From Streptomyces sp. RerS4 (GTDB lineage: Bacteria > Actinomycetota > Actinomycetes > Streptomycetales > Streptomycetaceae), in the NCBI RefSeq assembly GCF_023515955.1, contig NZ_CP097322.1, positions 4,450,501-4,514,500 of the forward strand: a stretch of DNA of 64,000 nucleotides, written 5' to 3'. This document shows, piece by piece, positions 35,133-45,219 of the stretch. The notes under the pieces were generated by a model. That model worked only from the letters and a program-made list of their open reading frames with translations, was not told where the DNA came from and made no database searches. Each line of letters begins with the position of its first letter. Within the stretch, counting starts at the first letter, position 1. The translations under genes and the position numbers were made by a program.

Positions 35133-35570
35133 TCAGCAGGGCCGCTTGCGCAGTTCCATCACGTAGTCGTGCGGGGCGCCCGCCGACTCGGCGGCGTCGG
35201 CGATCTCGCCCAGGTAGCGCGCGGAGGGCAGACCGCCCTCGTAGCCGTTCAGTACGTACACCCACGCGGCCTCCTCGCCGTCCAGGGTGTGGACGCGGAT
35301 CCGCATCCGGCGGTAGATGTCCAGCCCGACGCCCTCCCAGCGGTCCATGGAGTCCTCGTCCAGCGGGGCGATGTCGTAGAGCGCGACGAAAACCTGCTGG
35401 CGGGGAGCCTCCACGATCGTGGCGAGCGCGCCCTCCCAGCCCATCTGCTCGCCGCCGAAGGTCAGCCGCCAGTCGTTGATCCAGCCCGTGCCGCGCAGCG
35501 GCGAATGCGGAGCGCGGCGCGTCATCAGCCGCGGGTCGAGGTTGCCGGCGTACGCGGCGTAGAGCGACAT
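35133..35570 (-). CDS. Gamma-glutamylcyclotransferase-like protein
   Basis: 145 residues. The AIG2/GGCT barrel is suggested by SLYAAYAGNLDPRLMTRRAP at the start, the W-R-L-T-F-G-G and ALATIVEAPRQQVFVALYDI strands, the LDEDSMDRWEGVG segment and VYVLNGYEGGLPSARYLGEI near the end. Members act on gamma-glutamyl peptides, but many bacterial proteins of the fold have unknown substrates. It is divergent from lpdA; the 240-bp gap between them carries a five-unit tandem repeat. ATG at 35570; no close Shine-Dalgarno. Confidence 0.82.
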   Translation of the reverse strand: MSLYAAYAGNLDPRLMTRRAPHSPLRGTGWINDWRLTFGGEQMGWEGALATIVEAPRQQVFVALYDIAPLDEDSMDRWEGVGLDIYRRMRIRVHTLDGEEAAWVYVLNGYEGGLPSARYLGEIADAAESAGAPHDYVMELRKRPC

Positions 35571-35615
35571 GAGGTCGAGGGTACGGGAGGGGCGCCCCGG
35601 CCCGCGTTCCCGGTC

Positions 35616-35685
35616 GACCCGCGGACACCGGCCCACGGACATCGGCCCACGGACATCGGCCCGCGGATGTCGATCCACGGATGGC
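35616..35685. repeat. Five tandem copies of a 14-bp repeat in a divergent promoter region
   Basis: Successive 14-bp units starting at 35616, 35630, 35644, 35658 and 35672, two identical (GGCCCACGGACATC) and the others with changes such as GACCCGCGGACACC and GATCCACGGATGGC. The array lies between the divergent cyclotransferase-like and lpdA genes. It may be a minisatellite or a cluster of binding sites. Confidence 0.88.
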
Positions 35686-35810
35686 GGGACCGGGCACGAA
35701 GCACCTTGAAGCGTGCGGGACAATGGAGGACGGAATGCATCCCCCGGGGAGACCCCCCGGATTACCGGCCGGGGCGGCAGCCGGCCGGGTAGACGTGAGG
35801 CGGACTTTTC

Positions 35811-37250
35811 GTGACCCGGATCGTGATCATCGGTGGCGGACCCGGCGGGTATGAGGCAGCCCTGGTGGGGGCCCAGCTCGGCGCGGAGGTGACCGTCGTC
35901 GACTGCGACGGTCTGGGTGGAGCGTCGGTCCTCACCGACTGCGTCCCCTCGAAGACCCTCATCGCGACGGCCGAGGTCATGACGACCTTCGACTCGTCGT
36001 ACGAGGAACTCGGCATCGTCGTCGCCGACGACACCCCCCACATCGAGCAGGCCGCGCGCGTCGTCGGCGTGGACCTCGGCAAGGTCAACCGACGCGTCAA
36101 GCGCCTCGCGCTCGCCCAGTCCCACGACATCACCGCCTCGGTGACCCGCGCCGGCGCCCGCGTCATGCGCGGCCGCGGCAAGCTCGGCGGGCCGCAGGGC
36201 ATCGACGGCACCCGGGACGTCATCGTCACCGCCGCCGACGGCACCGAGACCATCCTCACCGCCGACGCCGTGCTGATCGCCACCGGCGGCACCCCCCGCG
36301 AGATCCCCGACGCCATGCCCGACGGGGAGCGCATCCTGAACTGGACCCAGGTCTACGACCTGGAGGAGCTCCCCGAGGAGCTCATCGTCGTCGGCTCCGG
36401 CGTCACCGGCGCCGAGTTCGCCGGCGCGTACCAGGCCCTGGGCTCGCGCGTCACCCTGGTCTCCTCCCGCGACCGCGTGCTGCCCGGCGAGGACCCGGAC
36501 GCCGCCGCCGTCCTGGAGGACGTCTTCCGCCGCCGCGGCATGAACGTCATCGGGCGCTCGCGCGCCGAGTCCGCCAAGCGCGTCGGCGACCGCGTCGAGG
36601 TCACCCTCTCCGACGGGCGCGTCATCACCGGCACGCACTGCCTGATGGCCGTCGGCGCCATCCCGAACACCCGCGACATGAACCTGGAGGAGTCCGGGGT
36701 CCGGCTCAAGGAGTCCGGGCACATCTGGACCGACAAGGTCTCCCGCACCTCCTCGCCCGGCGTGTACGCGGCCGGCGACGTGACCGGCATCTTCGCGCTG
36801 GCCTCCGTGGCCGCCATGCAGGGCCGCATCGCGATGTACCACTTCCTCGGCGACGCGGTGGCCCCGCTGAACCTCAAGACGGTCTCCTCGAACGTCTTCA
36901 CCGACCCCGAGATCGCCACCGTCGGCTACACCCAGGCCGACGTGGACGCGGGCCGGATCGACGCCCGTGTCGTCAAGCTCCCGCTGCTGCGCAACCCGCG
37001 CGCGAAGATGCAGGGCATCCGGGACGGCTTCGTGAAGCTGTTCTGCCGGCCGGGCACCGGCATCGTCGTCGGCGGCGTGGTCGTCTCGCCGCGCGCGAGC
37101 GAGCTGATCCACCCGATCTCGATCGCCGTCGACAACAACCTGACCGTCGAGCAGATCGCAAACGCGTTCACCGTGTACCCCTCGCTGTCCGGTTCGATCG
37201 CCGAGGTGGCCCGCCAGCTCCACACGCGCAAGACCACCGGCGAGGCGTAA
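35811..37250 (+). CDS. lpdA: LpdA-type flavoprotein (NAD(P)H:quinone reductase), not a true lipoamide dehydrogenase
   Basis: 479 residues from GTG. FAD motif GGGPGGYEAALVGAQLGAEV, the second dinucleotide motif VVGSGVTGAEFAGAYQALGS, a G-D motif in VYAAGDVTG and the C-terminal dimer domain place it in the pyridine nucleotide-disulphide oxidoreductases. The redox disulphide is missing: where lipoamide dehydrogenase has G-G-T-C-L-N-V-G-C, this protein has G-G-A-S-V-L-T-D-C, keeping one cysteine. The C-terminal H-P-x-x-x-E is also absent (VYPSLSGSIAEV). This pattern is that of M. tuberculosis LpdA (Rv3303c), a quinone reductase. It stands alone, followed by a hairpin. Confidence 0.9.
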   Translation: MTRIVIIGGGPGGYEAALVGAQLGAEVTVVDCDGLGGASVLTDCVPSKTLIATAEVMTTFDSSYEELGIVVADDTPHIEQAARVVGVDLGKVNRRVKRLALAQSHDITASVTRAGARVMRGRGKLGGPQGIDGTRDVIVTAADGTETILTADAVLIATGGTPREIPDAMPDGERILNWTQVYDLEELPEELIVVGSGVTGAEFAGAYQALGSRVTLVSSRDRVLPGEDPDAAAVLEDVFRRRGMNVIGRSRAESAKRVGDRVEVTLSDGRVITGTHCLMAVGAIPNTRDMNLEESGVRLKESGHIWTDKVSRTSSPGVYAAGDVTGIFALASVAAMQGRIAMYHFLGDAVAPLNLKTVSSNVFTDPEIATVGYTQADVDAGRIDARVVKLPLLRNPRAKMQGIRDGFVKLFCRPGTGIVVGGVVVSPRASELIHPISIAVDNNLTVEQIANAFTVYPSLSGSIAEVARQLHTRKTTGEA

Positions 37251-37261
37251 TCCGCCTTCAA

Positions 37262-37291
37262 CCGCCCCTCCCCCCAAGGGGGTTGGGGCGG
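37262..37291 (+). terminator. Terminator of lpdA
   Basis: CCGCCCC and GGGGCGG flank CCCCC/GGGGG in a nested stem with small internal mismatches, 12 nt after the lpdA stop. Confidence 0.65.
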
Positions 37292-37438
37292 ATGGCGATT
37301 CGAGGGACGGGTGGGGGTCGAGCCCCCCGGGCGGCAACTCCAGCGCGTATACCACCTGTTGCCCTCCCGTATGGACAACTTCGGTATTCCGGCGCAAAGA
37401 GCTGAAAGCAGACGGTCGCCCGGGTTACTGTCAGTTTC

Positions 37439-38416
37439 GTGTTCGCTGCAGAACGTCGCCAATTGATCCTCGAAATGGTGCGCGCAAACGGTGCGGTATC
37501 GCTCCGTGAGCTCGCCCGCGTCGTCCAGACCTCCGAAGTGACCGTACGGCGGGACGTGCGGGCACTGGAGGCAGAAGGACTCCTCGACCGCCGACACGGC
37601 GGTGCGGTCTTGCCGGGTGGTTTCACGCGGGAGTCCGGCTTTCCGCAAAAGTCCCATCTCGCCACGGCGGAGAAGACCGCCATCGCCGATGTCGCGGCGA
37701 GCCTCGTCGAAGAAGGCGAGGCCGTCGTCGTCGGCGCGGGCACCACGACGCAGGAGCTGGCCCGCCGGCTCGCGCGGGTGCCCGGCCTCACCGTCGTCAC
37801 CAACTCGCTGCTCGTCGCCCAGGCGCTCGCGCACGCCAACCGGGTGGAGGTGGTGATGACCGGCGGGACCCTGCGCGGTTCGAACTACGCCCTCGTCGGC
37901 AGCGGCGCCGAGCAGTCCCTCCAGGGGCTGCGGGTCTCCCGGGCCTTCCTGTCGGGGAGCGGCCTGACCGCCGAACGGGGTCTGTCCACCTCCAACATGC
38001 TCTCCGCGAGCGTCGACCGGGCGCTGGTACAGGCCGCCGCCGAGGTGGTGGTCCTCGCCGACCACACGAAGCTCGGCACGGACACCATGTTCCAGACCGT
38101 GCCGACCGACGTCATGACGCGGCTGGTGACGGACGAGCCTCCGGCGCACGACGACCGGGCCGCCACGGAACTCCAGGCCCTGGCCGACCAGGGCGTACAG
38201 ATCACCGTGGCCGGTTCCGCACCGGCCTCCGGCGGCGCTCACGCCGGCGGCGCGGCCGGGGACGGTCTACAGGGACGCCGGCCCCGGCGGGAGTCCCCCC
38301 TGCCGGTCCAGCGACGCGGCGGCCCCACGGACCGGCTGCGCACCGCGCCCGCGTCGATGCTGGAGCAGCAGGCGGCGGGCGAACGCGCCCGCGTCGCCGA
38401 CATGCGACGACGCTAG
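37439..38416 (+). CDS. DeoR-family transcriptional regulator
   Basis: 325 residues from GTG. N-terminal DeoR HTH: FAAERRQLILEMVRANGAVS, LRELARVVQTSEVTVRRDVR, ALEAEGLLDRRHGGAVL; then the sugar-phosphate isomerase-like sensor domain (VVVGAGTTTQELARRL, VVTNSLLVAQAL, MTGGTLRGSNYALVG, SGSGLTAERGLSTSN, VVVLADHTKLG). The last 70 residues are a Pro/Arg/Ala-rich extension beyond the normal 255-residue family. It is the only DeoR protein here and lies 2.4 kb from the purine nucleoside phosphorylase operator. Members sense phosphorylated sugars, so it is a candidate for the nucleoside regulon, but its own promoter lacks the palindrome. Confidence 0.9.
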   Translation: MFAAERRQLILEMVRANGAVSLRELARVVQTSEVTVRRDVRALEAEGLLDRRHGGAVLPGGFTRESGFPQKSHLATAEKTAIADVAASLVEEGEAVVVGAGTTTQELARRLARVPGLTVVTNSLLVAQALAHANRVEVVMTGGTLRGSNYALVGSGAEQSLQGLRVSRAFLSGSGLTAERGLSTSNMLSASVDRALVQAAAEVVVLADHTKLGTDTMFQTVPTDVMTRLVTDEPPAHDDRAATELQALADQGVQITVAGSAPASGGAHAGGAAGDGLQGRRPRRESPLPVQRRGGPTDRLRTAPASMLEQQAAGERARVADMRRR

Positions 38417-38444
38417 GCCCCGACCGGAGAGGGCTCCGGTACGG

Positions 38445-38480
38445 CGAAGGCCCCGTCCGGGTGTCCGGGCGGGGCCTTCG
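38445..38480. terminator. Bidirectional terminator between deoR-type gene and accA2
   Basis: CGAAGGCCCCGTCCGG pairs with CCGGGCGGGGCCTTCG over 16 positions (one T-G) with a GTGT loop, between the convergent genes. Confidence 0.8.
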
Positions 38481-38499
38481 CCGTATGGCTGACGCGGGG

Positions 38500-40263
38500 T
38501 CAGTCCTTGATCTCGCAGATGGTGGCGCCGGAGGTGAGGGAGGCGCCGACCTCGGCGTTCAGGCCGACGATGGTGCCGGAGCGGTGCGCGTTGAGCGGCT
38601 GCTCCATCTTCATGGCCTCCAGGACGACGACGAGGTCGCCCTCGTTGACCTGCTGGCCCTCCTCGACGGCGACCTTGACGATGGTTCCCTGCATCGGGGA
38701 CGCCAGGGTGTCGCCGGACGCGGCCGGTCCGGACTTCTTGGCGGCGCGACGCTTGGGCTTGGCACCGCCGGCGGCGGCCGTACGGGCCAGGGTCATGCCC
38801 AGCGAGGACGGCAGGGAGACCTCCAGGCGCTTGCCGCCCACCTCGACCACGACGGTCTCGCGACCCGGCTCGTCCTCGGTGTCCTCGGCCGCCGGAGCGA
38901 CGAACGCGGGGATGTCGTTGACGAATTCGGTCTCGATCCAGCGGGTGTGGACGGTGAACGGGGTGCCGTCGGTGGGGGCGAAGGCGGGGTCGGTGACCAC
39001 GGCGCGGTGGAAGGGGATGGCGGTGGCCATGCCTTCGACGCGGAACTCCTCCAGGGCGCGGGAGGCGCGCTGGAGGGCCTGCTCGCGCGTGGCGCCGGTG
39101 ACGATGAGCTTGGCGAGGAGGGAGTCCCAGGCGGGGCCGATCACGCTGCCGGATTCGACGCCGGCGTCGAGGCGCACGCCGGGGCCGCTCGGGGGTTGGA
39201 AGGTGGTGACGGTGCCGGGGGCGGGCAGGAAGCCGCGGCCGGGGTCTTCGCCGTTGATGCGGAACTCGATGGAGTGGCCGCGCAGGGCGGGATCGTCGTA
39301 GCCGAGAGCCTCGCCGTCGGCGATGCGGAACATCTCGCGGACGAGGTCGATGCCGGAGACCTCTTCGGTGACGGGGTGTTCGACCTGGAGGCGGGTGTTG
39401 ACCTCCAGGAAGGAGATCAGACCGTCCGCGGAGACCAGGAACTCGACCGTGCCGGCGCCGACGTAGCCGGCCTCCTTCAGGATCGCCTTGGAGGCGGCGT
39501 ACAGCTCGGCGTTCTGGGCTTCCGTCAGGAACGGCGCCGGGGCTTCCTCGACGAGCTTTTGGTGGCGGCGTTGGAGGGAGCAGTCGCGGGTGGAGACGAC
39601 GACGACGTTGCCGTGGGAGTCGGCGAGGCACTGGGTTTCGACGTGGCGGGGCTTGTCGAGGTACTGCTCGACGAAGCATTCGCCCCGGCCGAAGGCGGCG
39701 ACGGCCTCGCGGACGGCGGAGTCGTAGAGCTCGGGGACCTCTTCGAGGGTGCGGGCGACCTTCAGGCCGCGGCCGCCGCCGCCGAAGGCGGCCTTGATGG
39801 CGATGGGCAGGCCGTGCTCGCGGGCGAAGGCGACGACCTCGTCGGCTCCGGAGACGGGGTCGGGAGTGCCGGCGACGAGGGGGGCGCCGGCGCGCAGGGC
39901 GATGTGGCGGGCGGCGACCTTGTCGCCGAGGTCGCGGATGGCCTGGGGCGGGGGGCCGATCCAGGTCAGTCCGGCGTCGATGACGGCCTGGGCGAAGTCG
40001 GCGTTCTCCGAGAGGAAGCCGTATCCGGGGTGGATGGCGTCCGCGCCGGAGTCGGCGGCGGCCTGCAGGACCTTGGAGATGTCGAGGTAGCTGGCCGCCG
40101 GGGTGTCACCGCCCAACGCGAAAGCTTCGTCTGCCGCGCGGACGTGCAGGGCGTCCCGGTCCGGATCGGCGTAGACGGCTACGCTCGCGATCCCGGCATC
40201 CCGGCAGGCCCGAGCAACGCGGACAGCGATTTCGCCACGGTTGGCGATGAGCACCTTGCGCAC
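38500..40263 (-). CDS. accA2: Acyl-CoA carboxylase alpha subunit (biotin carboxylase + BCCP)
   Basis: 587 residues, GTG at 40263 with AAGGAGGG 8 nt upstream. N-terminal biotin carboxylase ([20 protein letters not shown], the ATP-grasp loop [28 protein letters not shown]), a linker rich in Lys/Ala ([12 protein letters not shown]), and a C-terminal biotin carboxyl carrier domain with biotinyl Lys552 in EAMKMEQP. It supplies carboxybiotin to PccB for making methylmalonyl-CoA or malonyl-CoA, precursors for fatty acids and polyketides. It is unlinked to pccB here by about 2 kb, as in S. coelicolor. A -10-like TAAACT lies at 40295-40290. Confidence 0.96.
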   Translation of the reverse strand: MRKVLIANRGEIAVRVARACRDAGIASVAVYADPDRDALHVRAADEAFALGGDTPAASYLDISKVLQAAADSGADAIHPGYGFLSENADFAQAVIDAGLTWIGPPPQAIRDLGDKVAARHIALRAGAPLVAGTPDPVSGADEVVAFAREHGLPIAIKAAFGGGGRGLKVARTLEEVPELYDSAVREAVAAFGRGECFVEQYLDKPRHVETQCLADSHGNVVVVSTRDCSLQRRHQKLVEEAPAPFLTEAQNAELYAASKAILKEAGYVGAGTVEFLVSADGLISFLEVNTRLQVEHPVTEEVSGIDLVREMFRIADGEALGYDDPALRGHSIEFRINGEDPGRGFLPAPGTVTTFQPPSGPGVRLDAGVESGSVIGPAWDSLLAKLIVTGATREQALQRASRALEEFRVEGMATAIPFHRAVVTDPAFAPTDGTPFTVHTRWIETEFVNDIPAFVAPAAEDTEDEPGRETVVVEVGGKRLEVSLPSSLGMTLARTAAAGGAKPKRRAAKKSGPAASGDTLASPMQGTIVKVAVEEGQQVNEGDLVVVLEAMKMEQPLNAHRSGTIVGLNAEVGASLTSGATICEIKD

Positions 40264-40639
40264 GATGGCTCCCTCCTTGAAACAAGCTGAGTTTAGGGAT
40301 AGGCAACACGGCCTTTCGACCCTTCCCCGGAGGTGAGCTTGCCCACACAGAGCGTGACGCGGGTCTAGCCCCCGTCGGAAAAGCCCTTGTGTCGCCCCAG
40401 GTCAGGGAGATACCCAACTGCACAGTAACCCCGTCGCGTATCCAAGGTCTCTGTTCACCGGGTCACCGGCCCCCGCTGATTCTTTGTCGAGTCCCTACGA
40501 ACGGCCTACGCATTCTTTGAGTGAGAGCCGTCACGGAAGGCGCCCGTAACGAAGCCGACCCGAACCCTTGTCCCGAGGTTTACTCGTTAGTAGCCTCCAG
40601 GCGTCGAACACGCCCGGGGCGTGTGGGGATGGGGGCGTC
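40264..40639. other. Divergent promoter region, accA2 / small membrane protein
   Basis: About 375 bp without a credible gene. It includes the AAGGAGGG site and a TAAACT hexamer for accA2 (minus) and, near the right end, TACTCGTTAGTA at 40581-40592, an interrupted palindrome (TACT, then AGTA) before the small membrane protein gene that may be a regulator site. Below-average GC in parts, as typical for promoter regions. Confidence 0.5.
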
Positions 40640-41077
40640 GTGCTGCGCAGACTCGTGGCCGGGCTGGGCGCGGCGGTGCTCGTCGTGGAGGCGGCGGTGC
40701 TGGTCGTCGTCCACGTGGTCCTCGGCCGGACCACCCACAACCAGTCGATGTCCATCGCCGGCATGGACCCCGACCTCATGTCGGCGGCGACCTACGGGCT
40801 CGGCGCCGGAACCGGCCTCTTCCTGCTGCTCTGCGCCGTCCTCCTGGCGCTCGCCGGCCTGCGCGACCGCCCGCCCGGCCGCTTCGCGCGCGCCCTGCTC
40901 ATCGCCGCCGCCGTCCTGCACGTGCTGCTCGGCGCCCTCTCCGTCGGTCTCGTCGGGTGGGGCGCCTTCACGGCGACGATGCTGATCTTCTGCCTGCTGG
41001 TGCTGTCCCTGACGCTCTACGGGCGCGACCTGGGCCCGGACCCGCGGGACAAGCGGCTCACGCCCACAAGTCCGTGA
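40640..41077 (+). CDS. Four-helix membrane protein of unknown function
   Basis: 145 residues from GTG at 40640 with GGGG upstream; the frame is open from 40568 but the later start removes polar sequence. Four hydrophobic segments: [60 protein letters not shown] and [18 protein letters not shown]. The first loop contains [20 protein letters not shown]. No enzymatic motifs. The last 20 bases overlap the end of the convergent maf gene. Confidence 0.8.
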   Translation: MLRRLVAGLGAAVLVVEAAVLVVVHVVLGRTTHNQSMSIAGMDPDLMSAATYGLGAGTGLFLLLCAVLLALAGLRDRPPGRFARALLIAAAVLHVLLGALSVGLVGWGAFTATMLIFCLLVLSLTLYGRDLGPDPRDKRLTPTSP

Positions 41078-41666
41078 TGGACACGCCCAGTTCGCCCAGC
41101 AGGGAGCGCAGCAGCGGCAGGGAGAGCCCGATCACGTTGCCGTGATCGCCGTCGATCCCGTCGATGAACGGCGCCGACAGGCCGTCGAGGGTGAAGGCCC
41201 CGGCCACGTGCAGAGGCTCCCCGCTCGCGACGTACGCCGCCACCTCCGCGTCCGTCGGCTCGCCGAAGCGGACCGTCGTGGACGCCGTGGCCGAAACCCG
41301 CCGCCCGTTCGTCGTGTCGATGACGCAGTGCCCGGTGCGCAGGACGCCCGCCCGCCCGCGCATCGCCTTCCAGCGCGCGGTGGCCTCCGCCGCGTCGGCG
41401 GGCTTGCCGAGCGCCTCGCCGTCCAGCTCCAGCACGGAGTCGCAGCCGATCACCAGGGCGCCCGCGGCCTCCTCCAGGCCCGCCACGACGTCCGCCTTGG
41501 CCTCGGCGAGGGCCAGCGCCAGGTCGGCCGGGTTGTCGTGGTTCAGGGTGTCCTCGTCGAAGCCGCTGACGATCACGTGCGGGGCGAGCCCGGCCTGCCG
41601 CAGCAGGTTGAGCCGGGCGGGGGAGGCGGAGGCGAGGACAACGGTGCGTACGGTCATGCGGGCCAT
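41058..41666 (-). CDS. maf: Maf-family nucleotide pyrophosphatase
   Basis: 202 residues; ATG at 41666 or 41657. Maf/Ham1-like signature: [18 protein letters not shown] (S-x-S-x-R-x-x-L-L), [26 protein letters not shown] and [10 protein letters not shown], with late [17 protein letters not shown]. Maf proteins hydrolyse non-canonical nucleoside triphosphates and have been linked to septum formation. It lies downstream of mmpB on the same strand (68-nt gap), and both follow the pccB-pccE operon terminator. Overlaps the convergent membrane gene by 20 nt. Confidence 0.93.
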   Translation of the reverse strand: MARMTVRTVVLASASPARLNLLRQAGLAPHVIVSGFDEDTLNHDNPADLALALAEAKADVVAGLEEAAGALVIGCDSVLELDGEALGKPADAAEATARWKAMRGRAGVLRTGHCVIDTTNGRRVSATASTTVRFGEPTDAEVAAYVASGEPLHVAGAFTLDGLSAPFIDGIDGDHGNVIGLSLPLLRSLLGELGVSITDLWA

Positions 41667-41733
41667 CGTAGGACGGCCCGCGCGGCGGGCTCCCCGGAAG
41701 TCTTCCCAGGGGGCTCCCGGAAGCCAGGGGCTC

Positions 41734-41868
41734 CTAGAAGGGGGCCACGCCCAGCACGTACACGGCCACCACCATCGCCAGGGCGAGCACCAGCAGCAGC
41801 CGGCGGAGCATCGCCTGCGCGTCGCGCATGTCCTTCGGCGGCTCGTTCTTCGGGTCTGACCAGAGCAT
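41734..41868 (-). CDS. mmpB: MmpB-like small membrane protein (44 residues)
   Basis: ATG at 41868 opens a 44-residue frame: a charged N-terminus ([20 protein letters not shown]) with LRRLL leading into one helix ([18 protein letters not shown]) and ending in Phe. The length, single helix, W-S-D-P-K-N-E-P-P start and position beside pccE and maf match what I recall of the conserved Streptomyces morphogenic membrane protein MmpB. A GGAT sequence lies 9 nt before the start. Too short for most gene finders but supported by a coherent membrane-protein pattern in a gap between real genes. Confidence 0.7.
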   Translation of the reverse strand: MLWSDPKNEPPKDMRDAQAMLRRLLLVLALAMVVAVYVLGVAPF

Positions 41869-41891
41869 GCCCCGATCCTGGCCCGGGTACG

Positions 41892-41929
41892 ACGGTGGCG
41901 CCTGAGTACGGGTACTCAGGCGCCACCGT
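41892..41929 (-). terminator. Perfect 17-bp hairpin ending the pccB-pccE operon
   Basis: ACGGTGGCGCCTGAGTA and TACTCAGGCGCCACCGT pair over 17 bp without mismatch around a CGGG loop, between pccE and mmpB. No U tract. Confidence 0.82.
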
Positions 41930-41988
41930 GCGTTCGCGCCATCTTCACGCGGTCTCAGCCCAGGGCCCGCCCGGGGCCCCGCGCGGTC

Positions 41989-42207
41989 TCAGCCCTGGCC
42001 GGGCCAGTACGTACGCGTCCACGCGCGCGGCCCCGGCTGCGGCACGCGCCGGCGTGCCACGCGGGCGGGCGAGGCCCACTCGTCCCGGATCCGGGGCGCG
42101 GCGCCCGAGGCGCCGGAGGCCAGCGCCGCCGCGCGCGCTTGGACCACCGCCAGTGCGGCGGCCAGCTCCTCGGGGGTCGGGTTGCCCTTGACGACCTTGA
42201 TCACCAC
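41989..42207 (-). CDS. pccE: Acyl-CoA carboxylase epsilon subunit
   Basis: 72 residues from GTG at 42207. The N-terminus VIKVVKGNPTPEELAAALAV and following V-Q-A-R-A-A-A is the conserved helix of actinobacterial AccE/PccE epsilon subunits; the C-terminal W-x-x-P-x-R-V-A-R and YWPGQG ends are typical. Epsilon binds the alpha/beta complex and raises carboxylase activity. It lies 19 nt behind pccB on the same strand and is cotranscribed, ending at the 17-bp hairpin. Confidence 0.93.
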   Translation of the reverse strand: MVIKVVKGNPTPEELAAALAVVQARAAALASGASGAAPRIRDEWASPARVARRRVPQPGPRAWTRTYWPGQG

Positions 42208-42226
42208 TGCGTCCTCCCGGACGGCG

Positions 42227-43819
<1,593 letters not shown>

Positions 43820-43950
43820 CGGGGTCGCGGCTCCCTGTGTGGTGTCAACTGCCTGGTCAATTGCATGACCGCTGCTGGCTACTGGTGCGTAGCGTATCGG
43901 CGGGCATGGCGCTCGGCAGTGCGGCGTTTGACACACCTAATGTGGGTTGC

Positions 43951-44817
43951 ATGACGCCAACAGATGCAGCAGCAGGGGCCTCCGCCGGACGCTGGTCGAG
44001 CCTGGACCGGCCTCCTCTCAACGCCGCGGGTCTGCGGCGGGCCCTCGTCGCCGAGGGTGGGCTGTGGACCTCCCTGGAGGTGGTCCCCGCCACCGGGTCC
44101 ACCAACACCGACCTCGCGGAGCGGGCCCCGGAGCTGCCCGAGGGGGCCGTGCTGGTCGCCGAGGAGCAGACCGCCGGGCGCGGGCGCCTCGATCGGACTT
44201 GGAGCGCGCCGCCCCGGTCCGGGCTCTTCTTCTCCGTCCTGTTCAAGCCGGGCCCGGCCGTGCCGCCGGAGCGGTGGGGGTGGCTGACCCTGCTGGCCGG
44301 AGTGGCCGCCACGAGCGGGCTGTCCCGGGCGGCGGGCGTGGACACCCTGCTCAAGTGGCCCAACGACCTGCTGGTGGTGGTGGACGGCGAGGAGCGCAAG
44401 ACGGGCGGCATCCTCGCGGAACGGGTCGCGGACGGGGTGGTCGTCGGGATCGGGCTGAACGTCAGCCTCACGGAGGACGAGCTGCCCGTCCCGGGCGCGG
44501 GCTCGCTGCTGCTCGCGAAGGCGACGGTGACCGACCGGGAGCCGCTGCTGAAGGCCGTACTGCGGTCCTTGGAGGAGTGGTACGGGCGCTGGCGCGACGC
44601 CGACGGCGACCCGGCGGCCTGCGGCCTCCAGGAGACGTACGCCGCCGGCTGCTCGACGCTGGGCAAGCACGTACGGGCGGACCTGCCGGGCGGGCGCACC
44701 CTCACCGGGACGGCCGAAGCGGTCGACGCGGACGGGCGGCTGGTGATCCGTACGGGCGAGGACGAGCGGGAGGCGGTGGGGGCGGGGGACGTGGTGCACC
44801 TCCGCCCCGTGCGCTGA
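43951..44817 (+). CDS. birA: Biotin-[acetyl-CoA-carboxylase] ligase
   Basis: 288 residues from ATG at 43951. BirA motifs: ATGSTNTDLAERAP, EEQTAGRGRLDRTWSAPPRS with the biotinyl-AMP loop, LKWPNDLLVV, KTGGILAE, VVGIGLNVSL and a C-terminal SH3-like domain (GRLVIRTGEDE). No N-terminal HTH, so it is a mono-functional class I ligase. It biotinylates the AccA2 carrier domain; the divergent position to pccB links the functions. TTGACA at 43928-43933 lies upstream, but the distance to the start is short and no matching -10 is evident. Confidence 0.95.
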   Translation: MTPTDAAAGASAGRWSSLDRPPLNAAGLRRALVAEGGLWTSLEVVPATGSTNTDLAERAPELPEGAVLVAEEQTAGRGRLDRTWSAPPRSGLFFSVLFKPGPAVPPERWGWLTLLAGVAATSGLSRAAGVDTLLKWPNDLLVVVDGEERKTGGILAERVADGVVVGIGLNVSLTEDELPVPGAGSLLLAKATVTDREPLLKAVLRSLEEWYGRWRDADGDPAACGLQETYAAGCSTLGKHVRADLPGGRTLTGTAEAVDADGRLVIRTGEDEREAVGAGDVVHLRPVR

Positions 44818-44840
44818 CGCCGGCCGTTGTGTGTGTGGTG

Positions 44841-44935
44841 GGGGGCGGGGTCCGGGTGCGGCGCCGTCCCCGGGGGCTCCGCCCCCGAACCCCGCGCCCC
44901 AAACGCCGGCGGGGCTGGATTTCGGCCGCCCCGGC
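44841..44935. repeat. GC-rich intergenic repeat between birA and cya
   Basis: Contains CGGGGGCTCCGCCCCCG at 44871-44887 (a hairpin) followed by AACCCCGCGCCCCAAACGCC and GGCGGGGCTGGA. This combination is familiar as a common dispersed intergenic sequence in Streptomyces genomes; it may also act as the birA terminator. It directly precedes the structured element at 44994. Confidence 0.6.
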
Positions 44936-44993
44936 AAGAGACGCCCCGGGGTGGAGGGGCGCTGCCGCAGCCTGCGCGGGCGAGTGAGCCGAA

Positions 44994-45093
44994 GGGGCGC
45001 TGCCCGGGGAACGGGTCCGCACGCGCGGAGGAATCCCGAGGTACGAGGGATTTCGAGCACGTGGGGACCCGTGAGTCGGGCCTATGGCGCCCC
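44994..45093 (+). repeat. Structured intergenic element, copy 2 (four-stem covarying hairpin)
   Basis: Stems in order: GGGGCGC with GCGCCCC (44994-45000 / 45087-45093), GCCCG with CGGGC (45002-45006 / 45077-45081), ACGGGTCC with GGACCCGT (45011-45018 / 45065-45072), AATCCC with GGGATT (45032-45037 / 45047-45052), and a 9-nt loop GAGGTACGA. The outer stem and the loop match the copy at 26192-26290; the three inner stems differ but remain paired. Flanks CGGGCGAGTGAGCCGAAG and GGAGGCGAACCGAGCC are shared as well. It lies 127 nt upstream of cya. Confidence 0.75.
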
Positions 45094-45219
45094 GGAGGCG
45101 AACCGAGCCCCAAAGATGGGGAGTGAGCTACGGCACACCTGCCGTATGGTTTAGGCGATCCCGGTCCCGCGGTGATCACCCGGTTCGGCAGTGCGCACGG
45201 AATGGACAGGAGGCGGCCC

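Noticed and set aside
44841-44935. The birA-cya GC-rich repeat as part of the structured element
   Set aside because: It is next to the element but not present beside the other copy at 26192, so I treat it as a separate common intergenic repeat.
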